Source: Acanthaster planci (taxonomy: Eukaryota > Echinodermata > Asteroidea > Valvatida > Acanthasteridae). Taken from it: a stretch of 31,926 nucleotides of DNA. The notes under the pieces were generated by a model. The model did not search any database. It saw only the letters and a program-made list of their open reading frames with translations, and was not told the origin of the DNA. Every line of letters starts with the position of its first letter. The first letter of the stretch is position 1. Positions 29,484 to 31,926 of the stretch are shown here, piece after piece. Location: positions 12,123 to 44,048 of the forward strand of contig NW_019091647.1 in NCBI RefSeq assembly GCF_001949145.1. The letters are read 5' to 3'. Both the position numbers and the translations under genes were made by a program.

Positions 29484-30095
29484 CCGTCCTCAGAATGTTT
29501 CTTCCTGCCTCATGATATTTTTCCCTGCATCAGAACTTATGTTTTGTCGGACTATCAATATTCTCCATAAGACTCAAAGTTTTCACTGGACTCAGAATAC
29601 TTTCTCAAGAACATTTCATCCCAGAACTCAAGAATATTTTACAAAGCTCAGTACTTGTACATGTATATTTTCTCCTCCCCTTTAGTTGTTTCCCCGGCCA
29701 CAGACACTTTTCCTGGACTTTAAAAAATGTTTGACCAGACTATGAATATTTTCTTAAGAGTGACTCGGAATACATGCACCTGTACTTTGCCTGGAATATT
29801 TTTTTCCCAGATTTGATAATATTTAACTGGACTCAATAAGTATTCCCGGCTTCAGAATCATAATTTTCCCGCCTCCCATTTATCCACGTTTTCAAATTAT
29901 TTTCCCAGACTCAAGAAAAGTTTCACCAAACTCAGCATTTTCCCAGATCTTCCTTAAAACTTAATACGTTATATCCCAGCCTGCAGAATGTTTTGCAGGA
30001 CTTAGATAATTTCTATCTGGCTCCGGTATATAATTTCTCACCCCATAATTCCTTTCCAGGCTTAATCATTTTCCTGGACTAAAAACCTTCACCAA
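29484..30095 (+). repeat. Very degenerate short tandem array, ~20-25-bp unit, about 24 copies
   Basis: Consecutive segments follow a pattern close to actcagaatattttccctgg. Examples are actggactcagaatacttt, ctcaagaatattttac, gactatgaatattttc and gactcaataagtattccc. Copies are heavily diverged, with lengths of about 17-35 bp. It lies upstream (minus sense) of INTS1 exon 1. Confidence 0.7.
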
Positions 30096-30099
30096 GCAA

Positions 30100-31128
30100 A
30101 CTTGTGATCTATTCCAAACACTGGAAATCCCATTTCCACCGCAAAGCTTTAAATACATTTCTTTTTTTCAAGTCTTAAGAGAGACATACATGAATCATGA
30201 ATATAAAGCATAGTTCGCTTTCCTCTTGCACACAGTGATACATTTAAAGGATATACAGTCCAATACAGATAAAGACGATAATAATACAAGGTCATATTTA
30301 TAGTAAGGAAAATTATCGGTCCCAAGTCTGTTTTGTTTTCCATTACTGATAATACAAGGTAGCTTTTATAACAAAGAAACTTATGAAGTCCCAGGAACTT
30401 TGTTATAACAGTGTATTTGTATTTGTATCTGTATTTGTTCCACGCAAAATCCTACATCGACTTAGTTTCCTTAATTTGCATAAATCTTTTCGGCAGTTCT
30501 GTCTTTCTAAACGTACTTCGCATTAAATATCTCCCTGCAATCAAACAGAAAACTGGTTGAGAAGCATGTAAGTTTGACATGACGGATTGTTTCTTAGCTT
30601 TTTCATGAAAATGTGTGATGTTTATAAGTATACAAGGTACAACTTCATACAATGAAACTTATTATGCATAATGGGATTTGGATTGTCATTTTTTCTACAC
30701 AAATGAAAATAACACTCCTGGATTAAATGGCAGAAAAACACACAAGTAACTTCCAACTTTAAAAATGTCATCGACTTACTAGAAGCAAATGTTAGTGCCT
30801 TCAAAACATCACAAGTTCTACATTTTACAGGACGTGTTCAAGATGACTCCTCTGTTACTTCTTTCTGTGATCATCCTTGTCAGTCTTTCTTGTGAAAACA
30901 TACTTACATCCAGCCTCACATCTACTTAGATTCTTGTCCTTGAACATGGGCATGTGCTCACATGGCAAGTCTCTAGTGAGGCATAAAGCCTCCATGAACG
31001 TGACAAAATGGCCAAGATTGAGATAAAGATTGATGAATCCAGATAGAGTGCCACATTTCAACGAGAGCTGTTACTCAGAAGACATCACTTGCACTAGCTG
31101 ATCTGCGGATCATTATCATGCGTATCGA
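30100..31128. other. Region between the short tandem array and the plus-strand gene
   Basis: AT-rich. Two small open stretches overlap at 30843-31069 on opposite strands (see findings). No INTS1 exon is found here, and I could not identify a promoter. Confidence 0.6.
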
Positions 31129-31835
31129 ATGGTTAATATTGAAATGGTCGGGGATGCAGGAAAATGTGTTGTGCAGTCATGTCAAGACTACAAAGGTCCT
31201 CTAGGTGTTGGCATGCAAGTGAAGGTTGCCTGCAAGTCCGGCTTGTACCCAGCAAATACAGTCGACCTCAACACGAGTAAGTACATGTTGGTCTAGCTTT
31301 TAAATTCTTATGAATTTGACGGTTCAATTTGACCACTGTGGTTCTCAAAAATGATATAAATAATAATTTCAAGTGAGTTCACCTACTGTCACACTGTGTT
31401 TTCCGCAGAAAGATTTCTTTGCAACTGGCCTACATGTAGTTTTCATTCTTCGTCATTCTTTGATGTCTGAAGCTAAGCTAACTTTATACAAGTAACTGAA
31501 AAACATATTTAGCAACAAATAAAAGTTTACGTCTTAGTACAATCTTTGGATAAATACATGTACATACATATCTATCATGGATTATGGGCCAACTATGTTG
31601 ATTCTGCCAGTATTGTTTGAGCGTTTTCAGAAGTAAAAATATCTCAGGGATCCTTGAGCTTCGATTGCATTGTATTCAATTCTTCTAATTATTTTCAGGT
31701 CCTAAGAGATCTTTGGAGCATGGCGATGAAAGTGACAACGACATGCCTCTCACACTTCTCAAGAAGCATCTTAGTTTTGATCTGCCAGCACCGCCAGCCA
31801 GGCCTCCATCACCCCCGCCAGCAAGGCCTGCATAA
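31129..31835 (+). CDS. Small two-exon gene of unknown function, proline-rich C terminus
   Basis: Predicted CDS is 31129-31276 joined to 31699-31835, 94 codons to TAA. The donor is A|GTAAGT (strong) and the acceptor TATTTTCAG (strong); the split codon becomes Ser. Exon 1 reads MVNIEMVGDAGKCVVQSCQD and later GVGMQVKVACKSGLYPANTV. Exon 2 is basic/acidic (SPKRSLEHGDESDNDMPL), then Pro/Ala/Arg-rich where it enters the minisatellite. The start could instead be 31144, whose context is better (A at -3, G at +4). An in-frame TGA lies just upstream. I do not recognise the family. It runs antisense to INTS1 and is probably nested in an INTS1 intron. The stop lies inside a repeat, so the true 3' end may differ. 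Confidence 0.5.
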
Positions 31836-31926
31836 CATCTGCCAGCCAGGCCGCCATCACCCCACCAGCACTGCCAGCCAGGCCTCCATCACCCCCAACA
31901 GCAAGGCCTGCATAACATCTGCCAGC
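31785..31926. repeat. Minisatellite, 80-bp higher-order unit (48 + 32), open at window end
   Basis: The word gccagccagg recurs at 31793, 31841 and 31873, with gccagc again at 31921, a 48/32/48 spacing. The 48-bp subunit carries ccatcacccccgccagcaag and then gcctgcataacatct. The first copy is the translated proline-rich tail of the plus-strand gene and supplies its stop codon. The array continues beyond the window. Confidence 0.9.

Overview
The window is animal nuclear DNA. It is AT-rich, its coding is split into short exons with GT/AG borders, and its introns are full of small transposon remnants, tRNA-type SINEs and tacatgta-rich simple sequence. This texture is common in marine invertebrates such as cnidarians or amphioxus, but I cannot fix the species from the sequence.

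One gene dominates. The minus strand carries the middle and C-terminal part of INTS1, Integrator complex subunit 1, as 26 consecutive exons between 29057 and 419. All 26 join in phase with no stop, giving 1263 complete codons. The order matches vertebrate INTS1 as I remember it, running from the ARRPPAHVLEQL / MPWLAELV region to the AEALNELEE / CRAIAFVLVIRY region near the C terminus. Vertebrate INTS1 is about 2190 residues, so roughly the first 40 percent (right of the window) and the last 70 or so residues (left of the window) are missing.

Layout by region. 1-95: the end of a TTAA-type element. 419-8897: thirteen compact INTS1 exons, with a 171-bp TTAA MITE in one intron. 9-12 kb: a 409-bp TTAA MITE, a 57-nt exon, and the first copy of an ~860-bp dispersed repeat. 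14.2-15.3 kb: a complete 1069-bp inverted-repeat element with a GTAAG target duplication. 16.5-17.2 kb: SINEs, including an inverted pair. 19.8-21.9 kb: a short tandem repeat, a broken gag-like ORF, and the second copy of the dispersed repeat. 24.2-24.8 kb: a third TTAA element. 26.6-27.5 kb: an array of ~115-bp units. 29.5-30.1 kb: an array of very degenerate ~20-25-bp units.

On the plus strand, at 31129-31835, is a probable small two-exon gene of unknown function. Its proline-rich tail runs into a minisatellite that continues past the window end. If the INTS1 5' exons lie further right, as expected, this gene is nested antisense in an INTS1 intron.

I found no RNA gene, CRISPR or operon structure, and no convincing new multi-gene system. 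The novelty here is in the repeats, above all the 1069-bp element, the TTAA family and the paired 860-bp repeat.
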